Shown: positions 32,467 to 41,973 of the stretch, one piece after another
Numbering within the stretch: the stretch's first letter is position 1
Layout of the letters: each line of letters begins with the position of its first letter
Assembly: GCA_030038475.1 (NCBI GenBank)
Contig: JASHOU010000216.1
Coordinates: 1-64,000 of the forward strand
Length of the DNA stretch: 64,000 nt
Origin: Terriglobales bacterium
GTDB lineage: Bacteria; Acidobacteriota; Terriglobia; Terriglobales; Acidobacteriaceae
Direction: 5' to 3'
Program-made: the position numbers and the translations under genes
The notes under the pieces: model-generated
Databases searched by the model: none
Seen by the model: only the letters and a program-made list of their open reading frames with translations
What the model was told of the DNA's origin: nothing

Positions 32467-33957
32467 ATGCCGACGACCCCGCCAAAAACGACTCCTGCCA
32501 AAACGGCTCCCACCAAGAAGTCGAGCAATCCCGTACCTAATAAGGAACGCATTAAGATGCCGCGGCAGCACATGCCCGAACAGCCTCCGCTGGTGCGCGC
32601 CAAACAGTTCACCGAAGTCAATCTTGGTTACTCGGCCGAACTGGCTCGGCAGGAGGCGCTGCGCTGTCTGGAGTGCGCCAAACCGACCTGCACCCGGGAT
32701 TGCCCCGTGGGCGTTAAGGTAAAAGATTTTGTGCAGCTCATCGTAGAAGGCGACTACCTGGGCGCAGCCGCCAAAATTCGCGAAGATAACGTGCTTCCGG
32801 CGATCACCGGGCGCGTCTGCCCCCAGGAGGATCACTGCGAAGGCGCTTGCCTACTCTGCAAGAAAGGCGAATCGCTCGGAATCGGCTACCTGGAGCGCTT
32901 TGTCGCCGATTACGAGCAGCAGCATTTCGATGTAACAAAAATTGTGAAGGCTCCGCCGACGGGGAAGAAAGTTGCCATCGTCGGCAGCGGGCCGTCAGGC
33001 TTGACTGCCGCCGGAGACCTGGTGCAGAAGGGCCATCAAGTGCATGTTTTCGAGGCGTTGCACGAAGTGGGCGGCGTGCTCGTGTATGGCATCCCCGAAT
33101 TCCGGTTGCCGAAAACCATCATCCGCCAGCAAGTCGATTACATGCGCGCCATGGGAGTGGAGTTTGAAACTGATGTAGTGGTCGGCCGAACCGTCACCAT
33201 CGACGAATTGCTCGAAGACGAGGGTTACGATGCGGTGTTTATCGGCACCGGAGCCGGCTTGCCGCAGTTCATGGGCATTCCCGGCGAGCACCTCAACGGC
33301 GTCTACTCGGCCAACGAGTTCCTCACGCGCATCAACCTGATGCACGCCTACGAGTTCCCCAAATACGACGAGCCGATGGTCGATTTTCGCGGCAAGAACG
33401 TGGCCGTAATTGGCGGCGGCAATACCGCGCTCGATGCCATCCGGTCGGCGCTGCGCCTCGGAGCGGGCAAAGCGTTCATTCTCTATCGCCGCAGCGAGGC
33501 GGAGATGCCGGCGCGCATCGAGGAGATCAAGCACGCCAAACAAGAAGGCATCGAATTTCAGGTGCTGGCTGCGCCGCTCGAATTCCTCGACGACGGTAAA
33601 GGCTGGCTGCGAGCGGCACGTTGCCAGAAGATGGAGCTGGGCGAACCGGATGCTTCCGGAAGACGGCGGCCGGTACCGATTGAAGGCTCGGAGTACGAAA
33701 TCCCGCTCACCGTGGCTGTGATCGCGATTGGAACCACCGCGAATCCGATTGTGCAAACTACCACGCCCGGTCTCGCGACCACGAAAAGAGGTTACATCCA
33801 GGCCGATGAGACCACGCAGAAAACTTCGCGCAAGGGAGTTTTCGCCGGCGGCGACATCGTCACGGGCGGCGCGACTGTGATTCTCGCCATGGGAGCAGGG
33901 CGTAGAGCCGCTAAGTCCATCGACGAATACTTGACTACGGGCCAGTGGGACCAGTAG
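32467..33957 (+). CDS. GltD/NfnB/SudA-like flavoprotein subunit
   Basis: A 496-residue glutamate-synthase-small-subunit-like oxidoreductase. The N-terminal cysteine clusters CLECAKPTCTRDCP and CPQEDHCEGACLLC bind 4Fe-4S centres. FAD binding is at VAIVGSGPSGLTAAGDL and NADP binding at VAVIGGGNTALDAIRSALRL; the closing block is GVFAGGDIVTGGATVILAMG. With the upstream NfnA-like gene it forms an NfnAB/SudAB pair: either NADH-dependent ferredoxin:NADP oxidoreductase or sulfide dehydrogenase. There is no large GltB subunit nearby. A Pro/Lys/Thr-rich 30-residue extension, coded by a 15-nt repeat, precedes the domain. Confidence 0.88.
   Translation: MPTTPPKTTPAKTAPTKKSSNPVPNKERIKMPRQHMPEQPPLVRAKQFTEVNLGYSAELARQEALRCLECAKPTCTRDCPVGVKVKDFVQLIVEGDYLGAAAKIREDNVLPAITGRVCPQEDHCEGACLLCKKGESLGIGYLERFVADYEQQHFDVTKIVKAPPTGKKVAIVGSGPSGLTAAGDLVQKGHQVHVFEALHEVGGVLVYGIPEFRLPKTIIRQQVDYMRAMGVEFETDVVVGRTVTIDELLEDEGYDAVFIGTGAGLPQFMGIPGEHLNGVYSANEFLTRINLMHAYEFPKYDEPMVDFRGKNVAVIGGGNTALDAIRSALRLGAGKAFILYRRSEAEMPARIEEIKHAKQEGIEFQVLAAPLEFLDDGKGWLRAARCQKMELGEPDASGRRRPVPIEGSEYEIPLTVAVIAIGTTANPIVQTTTPGLATTKRGYIQADETTQKTSRKGVFAGGDIVTGGATVILAMGAGRRAAKSIDEYLTTGQWDQ
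32479..32523. repeat. In-frame 15-nt array at the GltD-like start
   Basis: Three phased 15-nt units: CCGCCAAAAACGACT, CCTGCCAAAACGGCT, CCCACCAAGAAGTCG, starting 12 nt after the ATG. They encode the Pro-Lys-Thr-rich N-terminal extension. The unit keeps frame and lies at a gene edge. Confidence 0.82.
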
Positions 33958-33983
33958 CCAACGGCATCAACAGTTGCCTTTAT

Positions 33984-36900
33984 TCATTGGCCGGTGAAGA
34001 TGGGGCCCTGGTCTGAGAGCGAGCGCATTGCATACCCGATTCTTAGCGTCTTGATCTCATACGGTTTCGTGCGCACCGTCACCGCGTCGTTCTTCACTGC
34101 GAGATCGGCAATCGGTCTCTCCATCAAATCGGTTTCTGACGCCGACTGCGCTCCGGGCGGAAGCTCAAGCTTTACATCGGCTTCTTTTCCCGCCCATTCG
34201 TAAAAGCGCAGCACCAGCGCATCGCCGTCCTCCGATTTTTTGAGTGCGGTGAGGACCACATTATTCGCGTCAACCCGCACAAAGGAATGTTCCGCCGGCA
34301 ACGGTCCCGCGTGCCTCAGAGACTGCCGCGCGATCAGCTTGTAGTTCAGTTCGTAGCCGCGGCGCACGGTTTCGGCATCGTGCCAGCTTGCTGCATGCGG
34401 ATACATCGAGTAGGTGAACTCGTGATGACCTTCATCGGCGTGCGGATCGGGCCACTCCGGCGATCGCAGCAACGAAAGCCGCAGCACGTTGCCCTTGGCG
34501 TCGTATCCGTATTTGCTGTCGTTCAGCAGGCTGAACCCGTGTTTCGCGTCCGAGATATCGGCCCAGCGCTGCGCCGGAACCTCGAACTTCGCCTGCTCGG
34601 CCGGCGTGTTGCGCGTGGTTGGACGTTCGATAGAGCCGAACGGAATTTCAAACGTGGCCTTGTCGCTGTGCGCGCTCAGCGGGAACGCGACTTTCAGCAA
34701 AATGTGTTTCTCATGCCAGTCAACGTACATCTTCACGTCCACGCGCGGCACGCCGGCATACATGGTGATGTCCTGCACGAAGGTGGAATTCTGAAAATGC
34801 TTTTTGACGCGAATCGCGGCGCGCAGCGGCCCCCGCTCCATTAGCTTGACCTCGTCGGCTTTATCCAAATCCCAATGCTGTTTTTCGAAATCGGCATCGA
34901 TATTCCATGCGTCCCAGCGTTTGGGCTTGTCGACGAACGCCTGCAACAGATTGCCGCACACCGACGTCTTCGGACCGCCGGTATCGGTTTCAGCGGGAGC
35001 CAGAGCTTCGGTTTGATTACGAAGATCGAAAAGGCTGGTGACGCAGCCGGATTTCGGATCGACGGTGACACGGACCAGAGCGTTTTGCATCACAAGGCCA
35101 CCGGTGTTTTCTGACAGCGTGACCCGTTGCGCTGCGCCCTTGCTGTGCGCATTCTGAGAGCCGGCCGCTGCTGGCGCCGAGCGGACAAAATAGGTTTTGT
35201 AGCCGAGCGCCGGCGGATCGGCGAGAATAAGAATGCGCGCGCGGTGGGTTGCGCTGTCAATGGAGAGCAACTCACTTTCGACTGGCCGGCCCGCGGCATC
35301 GACGACTTCGACATTTTTGGTCGGCCCCGGAAGCTGCGCCTCGATCTCGACTACTTCAGCTCGCGGCCAGGACAGTGAATTGAACACCACCAGCGGCACG
35401 GAGTCGCACATCGCGGCGCTGCCTTCGGTGTTGACGTGCGCCAGAATTTCGTCGAACGCGCCATCGGTAATCAGATTCGCCGAACGGGCAACGTCTTCCA
35501 GGTTGCGCTTGGCCTCCAGATAGTTGACCGCGATGCCCGAACCCGGCATCACGTCGTGGAAATGATCGAAGAGCAAATTCTTCCAGGCGAGTTTGAACTG
35601 ATCCTGGGGATACAAGCGCCCGAAAAGAGAAGCCAGTGCCGAATACTTCTCGGCATCGAGCATCAATTCCTCGTCGTGCCGAATCTGCTGTTTCGTGTCT
35701 GCCTGCGAAGTGTAGACGCCGCGGTGGTACTCGAAATAAAGTTCGTCCTTCCATGTGGGAACCTTGAGATTCGGAATCTCGGGCGCGAGGTCGGCAAAAA
35801 ATTCTTTCGCCGTGCTGAACTGAATTTTCGGAAAAACAGTATTCGGATCGCGGAGACGATCGGCCTCGTCGAGCATCGTTCGCGTCGGCCCGCCGCCGTG
35901 GTCGCCGATTCCGTAGAGGTAAAGCATCTGCGGTGAAGGTGAATCGGCCAGCTTTGGGCCGTAAATTGACGGCGCGTAGAACGAAAAATCCTTCACGATC
36001 TGCTGCGGATCAAATTCATTGGCGTATTCGTGGGGGAAATACGTCAGCAGGCGGCTGCCGTCGGGCGCTTCCCACCAGAACAAGCGATAGGGGAATTTTG
36101 TGTAATCGGTGGCCCACAGCAACTTGCTGGTGACGAAATAATCCATGCCCGACTTTTTATAGATTTGCGGGAGCTGCCAGTTGTATCCGAAAGAATCGGG
36201 ATTCCAGCCGATCTTGATATCGACGCCAAAATTCTTCTGAAAATATCGTTTGCCGACCAGAATCTGGCGCACCAGCGATTCGCCGTCCGGCATGTTGAGA
36301 TCGGGCTCGACCCACATGCCGCCAACGACCTCCCAACGGCCTTCTTTAACCCGTTGCTGGATCTGCTCGAACATCGCCGGATATTTTTCCTGCATCCATT
36401 CGTAAGTTCGCGCCGACGACATAGTGAACTTCAAATCGGGATATTCGCGCATCAGATCGAGCACGCTCTGAAACGTATTGCGCACCACTTCGACGGTTTC
36501 CGTCCACGGCCAGAGCCAAGCCATATCGATGTGTGAGTTGCCGACGGCGCGAACCGTAAACTGTTTCAGCCAGGGATTGAGCGATTGCAACTGGCTCTGC
36601 GCCTGGCGCAACGATGCGTTGAATGCAGCCTGATCGTTTTTGTCGAGCGCAGAAAAATCGATGGCCTTGACCGCCGCGTCGAGCTGCTGCTCGCGTTCCG
36701 CTCGACCCTCTTCATAGGCCGCAATCATGGGCCGCGCCGCGAGGATTTCCGTCCGCACCATCGCCGGATCGGGCCGGCCGACTGCCGGTTCGATGGTCAA
36801 CTGCGCGTGCTGAAACAGCGTCTCCACGTCGGGAGCGACGATGCGCAAGGCGATCAGAAATTTCTGCCCTGGCTGCGCGTTTTCTGTGAGCGCAATCGGC

Positions 36901-37337
36901 TGCTGCATATCGTCGTCTCCGCGTGAAACGAGCGATCCGTTAGAGAACACGGAGATCATGACCGGCCCTTTGTTGTTCCACATGAAATCGAAGCTGATGT
37001 CCAATTTCACGCGCGCGCCGGTCACGGCGTAGCTGTCGATCTTTTCCGGAATTTCAACCCAGCGCCGCATCACTCGAGGCCCACTTGACCACCGGTCTCC
37101 AACCTTTACGGTTTCCCATGTCGAGTCATCGAGAGACGGTTCTTCGGGATGCGGCACGTCCGCATGAAAGCGCCAATCGGGGCATGGCAGCGTGGTCAGG
37201 GATTGGAGGCGATCCAAGGTCGGTTGATACGGATCGGTTGTTTTCTGTGACGAAGACGGCTGCTGGGCGAAGACTGACGCGGCGGTCGTAAGTGCGAAAA
37301 TTGCGGGCACGATCCCCCGCACCATCGAACGATTCAC
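33984..37337 (-). CDS. Secreted GH38 alpha-mannosidase
   Basis: A protein of 1117 residues. A signal peptide (GIVPAIFALTTAASVFAQQ) is followed by a lectin-like beta domain, then the GH38 catalytic domain with GNSHIDMAWLWPWTET (zinc ligands) and WNPDSFGYNWQLPQI (aspartate nucleophile), the middle helical domain (FHDVMPGSG) and the C-terminal beta domains (DWHEKHILLKVAFPL; RNTPAEQAKFEVPAQRWAD). It hydrolyses alpha-mannosides, probably outside the cytoplasm. I chose GTG at 37337 with AAAGGAGA upstream; the ATG at 37325 is a close alternative. It converges with the flavoprotein operon, 26 bp away. Confidence 0.9.
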   Translation of the reverse strand: MNRSMVRGIVPAIFALTTAASVFAQQPSSSQKTTDPYQPTLDRLQSLTTLPCPDWRFHADVPHPEEPSLDDSTWETVKVGDRWSSGPRVMRRWVEIPEKIDSYAVTGARVKLDISFDFMWNNKGPVMISVFSNGSLVSRGDDDMQQPIALTENAQPGQKFLIALRIVAPDVETLFQHAQLTIEPAVGRPDPAMVRTEILAARPMIAAYEEGRAEREQQLDAAVKAIDFSALDKNDQAAFNASLRQAQSQLQSLNPWLKQFTVRAVGNSHIDMAWLWPWTETVEVVRNTFQSVLDLMREYPDLKFTMSSARTYEWMQEKYPAMFEQIQQRVKEGRWEVVGGMWVEPDLNMPDGESLVRQILVGKRYFQKNFGVDIKIGWNPDSFGYNWQLPQIYKKSGMDYFVTSKLLWATDYTKFPYRLFWWEAPDGSRLLTYFPHEYANEFDPQQIVKDFSFYAPSIYGPKLADSPSPQMLYLYGIGDHGGGPTRTMLDEADRLRDPNTVFPKIQFSTAKEFFADLAPEIPNLKVPTWKDELYFEYHRGVYTSQADTKQQIRHDEELMLDAEKYSALASLFGRLYPQDQFKLAWKNLLFDHFHDVMPGSGIAVNYLEAKRNLEDVARSANLITDGAFDEILAHVNTEGSAAMCDSVPLVVFNSLSWPRAEVVEIEAQLPGPTKNVEVVDAAGRPVESELLSIDSATHRARILILADPPALGYKTYFVRSAPAAAGSQNAHSKGAAQRVTLSENTGGLVMQNALVRVTVDPKSGCVTSLFDLRNQTEALAPAETDTGGPKTSVCGNLLQAFVDKPKRWDAWNIDADFEKQHWDLDKADEVKLMERGPLRAAIRVKKHFQNSTFVQDITMYAGVPRVDVKMYVDWHEKHILLKVAFPLSAHSDKATFEIPFGSIERPTTRNTPAEQAKFEVPAQRWADISDAKHGFSLLNDSKYGYDAKGNVLRLSLLRSPEWPDPHADEGHHEFTYSMYPHAASWHDAETVRRGYELNYKLIARQSLRHAGPLPAEHSFVRVDANNVVLTALKKSEDGDALVLRFYEWAGKEADVKLELPPGAQSASETDLMERPIADLAVKNDAVTVRTKPYEIKTLRIGYAMRSLSDQGPIFTGQ

Positions 37338-37699
37338 CGGTTTTTCTCCTTTGGTAAAAGTGTGCTGCTCACGTCGCAATGGCGGATTGGGTTTCGTACC
37401 GAAGGTTAATTGTCACGACGGGGTTGGTCAAATGGCCTTCCGCTTTTCGCAATTTCGTTCGCAAAACCTAACGACTCGCTCGGACGAAATCCCTTGACGG
37501 AATCGTTGCTGAAGTTCAGGATGGCGTGGTCATCGCCTCAGCACGCCTGAAGATAATCTGGCGCCGGGCGCGTGATTTGTGACTAAGTCATAACCGTGTG
37601 TTTATAGTCACAACCTGACGTGACGGCCGTCGCAAGCACGCGTACGCTGGTGTGCTATATCTAGCCCAATTTGGGCCATGTTAGCCCAGGAGTCCCCTT
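37338..37699. other. 362-bp divergent spacer with inverted repeats
   Basis: Spacer between the alpha-mannosidase and the MFS transporter. It holds two inverted repeats (listed separately) in the half nearest the transporter, which suggests regulation of that gene. No ORF is credible here. Confidence 0.55.
37578..37676. promoter_or_regulatory. Two inverted repeats upstream of the MFS gene
   Basis: TGTGACTA (37578-37585) and TAGTCACA (37605-37612) form an 8-bp inverted repeat with a 19-nt centre. GCCCAA-T-TTGGGC (37664-37676) is a 6-bp palindrome 24 nt before the start codon. Either could be an operator. No regulator gene is adjacent. Confidence 0.5.
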
Positions 37700-39091
37700 A
37701 TGCCGCAGCAACAAGAGCTCTCCAACCAAGCAAGAATGGCCATGTTTTCCCAGTTCTTGGGATTCATGCTTGACGCCTATGACATGGCGCTGGTTCTGAT
37801 CATGGCTCCGATTCTGGTCAAAGTTTTCATCTCCCCCAAAGGCAGCGCGGCTTGGCAGTACGTGGTGATTGTGTTCACCTACTCCATCACCATGGCTGCC
37901 CGGCCGATTGGTTCGGCCATTTTTGGACGCTATGCCGACAAGATTGGCCGACGCTTCCTGCTGGTCCTCACCATCGGCGGCGTGGGCGTGATGTCGGTGC
38001 TCGGGGGCTTCCTGCCGACCTACGCGCAGATTGGGGTCTGGTCCTATGTTTTCTTCTGTTGTCTGCGCTTGTTGATGGGCATCTTTTTTGGCGGCGAATA
38101 TGCGGTCGGGCACACTTTCGCGATTGAGTACGCTCCGCAGAAAAAGCGAGGAACCATTGGCGGCTTCATCCAATCCGGTTTTCCGCTCGGCTATGTGCTC
38201 GGCTCGCTGGTCTTCGCCCTGGTCTCCTATCTCACGACCAAAGAAGCCATGATCGCCTATGGCTGGCGCATCGTTTTCATGACGGGCGTCGTTCCCGTAC
38301 TGCTGGCGCTGTATATCCGCAACAATCTCGCCGAATCGCCGGAATTCGAGAAGACCAAAGCTCTCGGCAAGATCGAAAAATCTCCGTTCCTGAGTTTGTT
38401 TAAGCCGCCGCAACTGTTTGACTTTCTCCAGGTCTTCTTTTTCATGACCGGACTGTTCCTTACCGACTACTCGGTCTATGGATTCCTGCCCAACATTCTG
38501 ACCTTGAAGGGACGCGGCTTCGACACGACAACCTACAGTCTGATTTACGGTTTCGCGCTGTTTATGGCGTTCCTGGGATATAACTTTTACGGCTGGCTTT
38601 CAGACCGAACCGGCAGAAAGATTCTGACCCAGTGGTATTGCGCCTTTCTCATCGTGTTTGGAATCCCCGTTTTTTACGTGCTTTATCATGCTGCCATCGA
38701 GCGCAATTTGTGGATGGCAGTGCTTGGCACGGTCATGGCCGCCATGCTTAAACTGGCATGGGGAGTCGTTCCCGCCTACCTTTGTGAGCGCTTTCCTACC
38801 CGCCGACGCGCCGCCGGTGTGGGCTTTGGGTATTCTTCGGGCGCGCTGCTGGGCGCGTGGTTCAGCGCCTACGTCTGGTGGGCTCACAAGATTCCGTTTA
38901 TCGCCGCCATCGAGAAACAGGATTTGTGGCTGTCGCCTGCCGTCGTCCTGACCGTTGGCTCGGTCATGACTTTCGTGAGCCTGTTGTACTCACCAGAAAC
39001 CAAAGATCTGCAACTCGACGAAGTGGGAGAAAGAGAACGGGCCTTCCAGGCGGCCAAGGAAACATCGGCCAAACCACTCCTCGCAAGCTAG
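37700..39091 (+). CDS. MFS transporter, metabolite:proton symporter type
   Basis: A 463-residue protein with 12 predicted transmembrane segments. The loop 2-3 signature is GRYADKIGRRFLLVLTIGG, and the later copy is GWLSDRTGRKILTQWY. Overall organisation (FLGFMLDAYDMALVLIMAPI; EYAPQKKRGTIGGFIQSGFP) resembles sugar/carboxylate symporters of the metabolite:H+ symporter group. The substrate is not deducible. AGGAG 9 nt upstream supports the ATG at 37700. Confidence 0.9.
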   Translation: MPQQQELSNQARMAMFSQFLGFMLDAYDMALVLIMAPILVKVFISPKGSAAWQYVVIVFTYSITMAARPIGSAIFGRYADKIGRRFLLVLTIGGVGVMSVLGGFLPTYAQIGVWSYVFFCCLRLLMGIFFGGEYAVGHTFAIEYAPQKKRGTIGGFIQSGFPLGYVLGSLVFALVSYLTTKEAMIAYGWRIVFMTGVVPVLLALYIRNNLAESPEFEKTKALGKIEKSPFLSLFKPPQLFDFLQVFFFMTGLFLTDYSVYGFLPNILTLKGRGFDTTTYSLIYGFALFMAFLGYNFYGWLSDRTGRKILTQWYCAFLIVFGIPVFYVLYHAAIERNLWMAVLGTVMAAMLKLAWGVVPAYLCERFPTRRRAAGVGFGYSSGALLGAWFSAYVWWAHKIPFIAAIEKQDLWLSPAVVLTVGSVMTFVSLLYSPETKDLQLDEVGERERAFQAAKETSAKPLLAS

Positions 39092-39286
39092 GCGAACTGG
39101 TTAGCGGTAACAGTGCCTGGCTGGCACTCGGCAATGGGACGGGGCGCAACTCCGCACTTTTTTACCGGCGGAAAATGCGGTAGCGTATCATCGGGAGGAA
39201 GCGGGAGAAGAGGAAACGGAACCCTCTCATCCTGATACGGATATTTACTGTGCGCCCGAGGGTTGACCCCGGTTGGGGAGCGCTCG

Positions 39287-41944
39287 ATGTCTGACCCAAA
39301 CGCCACTTTCTCTGCGGGAGAGCTCGTCGGCAACTACAAAATCCTCGGTCTGGCCGGAGCCGGGGGGATGGGCGTGGTGTATCGCGCGCTGGATGTAAAG
39401 CTGGAGCGCACCGTCGCGCTGAAGTTCCTCCCTGAACACCTGATTTCCAGCAACGAAGAGAAAGAACGATTCCTGCGCGAAGCTCGGACCGCGTCTTCGC
39501 TCGACCATCCCAACATCGGCGTGATTCACGGCTTGGAGGAAACCGGCGACAGCCGCTCCTTCATTGTGATGGCGTATTACGAGGGCGAACCGCTGGCGCG
39601 CAAGATACGCCGCGGGCCTTTGCCGATGGCTGAAGCAGTCGATATCGCGATCCAGATCGCCGAGGGCCTGGCCGCGGCGCATGCCGGCGCCGTGGTGCAT
39701 CGCGATATCAAGCCCTCCAATGTCATCGTCACGCAGAGCGACGTAGCGAAAATCGTCGACTTTGGCCTGGCGCGGCTGGCCGCGACCGGCAGCACTCAGA
39801 GCATCAGCACGGCGGGAACCATCGGCTACATGTCGCCGGAGCAGACCGTTGGCAAGTTTATCGATCAGCGCGCCGACATCTGGTCGCTCGGAGTCGTGCT
39901 GACGGAAATGGTCACCGGGAAGAATCCGTTTTCGCGGGAGACGCCGGCAGCGACAATTTTTGCCATTCTGAACGAAGCCCCGCCGCCGATGGATGAGATC
40001 CCCATCGATCTGCTGCGAGTCGTCTACCGGGCGTTGTCGAAAGAGCCGGCCACGCGTTATCAGAACTGCCGCGAGATGGTCGCCGATCTAAAAGAAGTGC
40101 GCAGCCATCTCGATCCGGCAGCAATTGCGCAGCCCATTACCAACCGGCCGTCTTCGTCGCGCAGTGCGTCGAGTATCTCAGCGGAACTGCGCAAGCACGT
40201 CGAGCAAGCTTCGCGCCCAACCTGGGGCGGTATTGCCGCGCAGACTCCGGCGCAACGATGGAGCCGCTGGCTGGCCGGTGCGGGGATCGCGTTGGTCATA
40301 CTGGCTATCATTTCGTTCCTTCCGCCAGTACGCGAGCGACTGACGGAATGGTTCGGCCATGAGGTCGATCACATCGCCGTTCTGCCGTTTGAGAATGCCG
40401 GGAACGATCCAGCAAACGAAGCCGTTTCGGCCGGATTGATGGACAATCTGGCGAGCCGGCTCACCAATCTCGAAGCCGGGAAACAGTCGCTTTGGGTTCT
40501 GCCGACGAGCGAGGTGCGGCGACTTAAGATTGCCGATCCCTCTTCGGCGCTGCGAGAGCTGGGAGCGACGGTCGTAGTCGAAGGCAGCCTGCAGCGCGAT
40601 GGGCAGGCGATCCGGCTCACGGTGAATCTGGTCAACACCAAAAACCTGCGACAGATTGGGTCAATTACGCTCGAAGACCGCGCCGGCGACTTCTCCTCGC
40701 TCGAAGATGAGGCGGTTGCGCGCATGGCCAAGATCATGCACATCGAGGCCACGCCTGAGATGTTGCGGGCTATCGGTGGCGCGGTCAATGCCGGTGCCTA
40801 CGAGTCCTACCTGAAGGCGCTCGGCTACATCCAGCGCTATGATAAAGTGGGAAATCTTGACCTGGCAATTGCGGCGCTCGACAACGCGGTCAAAGCTGAC
40901 CCTCATTTTGCCCTGGGATTCGCGCAACTCGGAGATGCCTATCGCCTGAAATATTCTTTGGACAAGGATCCCAAGTGGATCGAGGAAGCTCTGGTCAATT
41001 GCCAGAAGGCGCAGCAACTCGACGATCGTCTGCCCGCTGTCTATGTGACGCTCGGCAAGATCCATCGCAGCACAGGAAAATACGAGCTTGCCCTGCAGGA
41101 AAGCCAGCGCGCGCTGCAGCTCGATCCGCGGAATGCCGATGCGATCAACAGCCTGGCCAGATCCTACGATAGCGCCGGACGCACCACCGACGCCGAAGCG
41201 GCCTTCAAAAAGGCCATCGCGCTCCGCCCCGACTCCTGGGATGGTTATAACTCGTACGGAGCATTCCTGGATGAGCACGAACGCTACGACGAAGCGGTCG
41301 CCCAGTATCGCCATGCCATCCAACTTACTCCCGACAACGCGGCGCTCTATCTCAATTTAGGCGGGGCTTATAGCGATATGGGCGAGAACCACTACGGCGA
41401 GGCCGAGGAGGCGCTGAGAAAATCGATCGCCCTCGAGCCCACTTACCCCGCCTACGGCAACCTCGGATATCTCTACCTCCAGGAACAAAAGTATGCCGAG
41501 TCCGTCGCTGCCACGGAGAAAGCCCTGCAACTGAACGCCAACGATTATGTGGTCTGGGGCAACCTGATGAGCGCCTACGAGGGCCTCAAAGATACTGCTA
41601 AAGCCGCTCAGGCGCGCGACCGAGGAATCCCCTTGCTCGAACAGGCGACCCTCGACAACCCGCGTGACGCCATTGCGCAGTCCAGGCTGGGGCTGCTCTA
41701 CGCCAAGAAAAAGTTGCGCGAACAGGCCATTTCTCGCATACAATCAGCGCTCGCCCTTTCCCCGGACGACCCCAACGTCCTGGCGACCGTCGGCTTAGCC
41801 TACGAAGACTTGGGGGATCGCGCTCAGGCGTTACTGTACATCGAAAAGAGTCTGCAAAAAGGGTATGCCCTTGCCGACCTGAAGAATACTCCAGATCTGC
41901 AAGCTTTGCTCGCCGATCCGAGTTTTAAGCCCAGTGGTAAGTAA
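39287..41944 (+). CDS. Ser/Thr protein kinase with TPR domain
   Basis: An 885-residue receptor-type kinase. The kinase domain (about 15-270) has LAGAGGMGVVY, the ATP lysine K46 in VALKFLP, the catalytic D140 in VHRDIKPSN and D158 in DFGLA. A transmembrane segment lies at about 326-348. Outside it follows a TolB/FlgO-like N-terminal fold (HIAVLPFENAGNDPANEAV; LGATVVVEGSLQRDG) and then about ten TPR repeats (for example ALNPRNADAINSLARSYDSA-like units). This architecture is common in Acidobacteriota. Substrate and signal are unknown. I chose the ATG at 39287 with GGGGAG upstream. Confidence 0.93.
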   Translation: MSDPNATFSAGELVGNYKILGLAGAGGMGVVYRALDVKLERTVALKFLPEHLISSNEEKERFLREARTASSLDHPNIGVIHGLEETGDSRSFIVMAYYEGEPLARKIRRGPLPMAEAVDIAIQIAEGLAAAHAGAVVHRDIKPSNVIVTQSDVAKIVDFGLARLAATGSTQSISTAGTIGYMSPEQTVGKFIDQRADIWSLGVVLTEMVTGKNPFSRETPAATIFAILNEAPPPMDEIPIDLLRVVYRALSKEPATRYQNCREMVADLKEVRSHLDPAAIAQPITNRPSSSRSASSISAELRKHVEQASRPTWGGIAAQTPAQRWSRWLAGAGIALVILAIISFLPPVRERLTEWFGHEVDHIAVLPFENAGNDPANEAVSAGLMDNLASRLTNLEAGKQSLWVLPTSEVRRLKIADPSSALRELGATVVVEGSLQRDGQAIRLTVNLVNTKNLRQIGSITLEDRAGDFSSLEDEAVARMAKIMHIEATPEMLRAIGGAVNAGAYESYLKALGYIQRYDKVGNLDLAIAALDNAVKADPHFALGFAQLGDAYRLKYSLDKDPKWIEEALVNCQKAQQLDDRLPAVYVTLGKIHRSTGKYELALQESQRALQLDPRNADAINSLARSYDSAGRTTDAEAAFKKAIALRPDSWDGYNSYGAFLDEHERYDEAVAQYRHAIQLTPDNAALYLNLGGAYSDMGENHYGEAEEALRKSIALEPTYPAYGNLGYLYLQEQKYAESVAATEKALQLNANDYVVWGNLMSAYEGLKDTAKAAQARDRGIPLLEQATLDNPRDAIAQSRLGLLYAKKKLREQAISRIQSALALSPDDPNVLATVGLAYEDLGDRAQALLYIEKSLQKGYALADLKNTPDLQALLADPSFKPSGK

Positions 41945-41973
41945 GCCAATTCGATTTGAAAAAGGAGCCAGTC

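Noticed and set aside
33984-39091. Mannose catabolic locus (alpha-mannosidase plus MFS transporter)
   Set aside because: The genes are divergent, and no mannose kinase, isomerase or regulator is adjacent, so a shared pathway is not supported.
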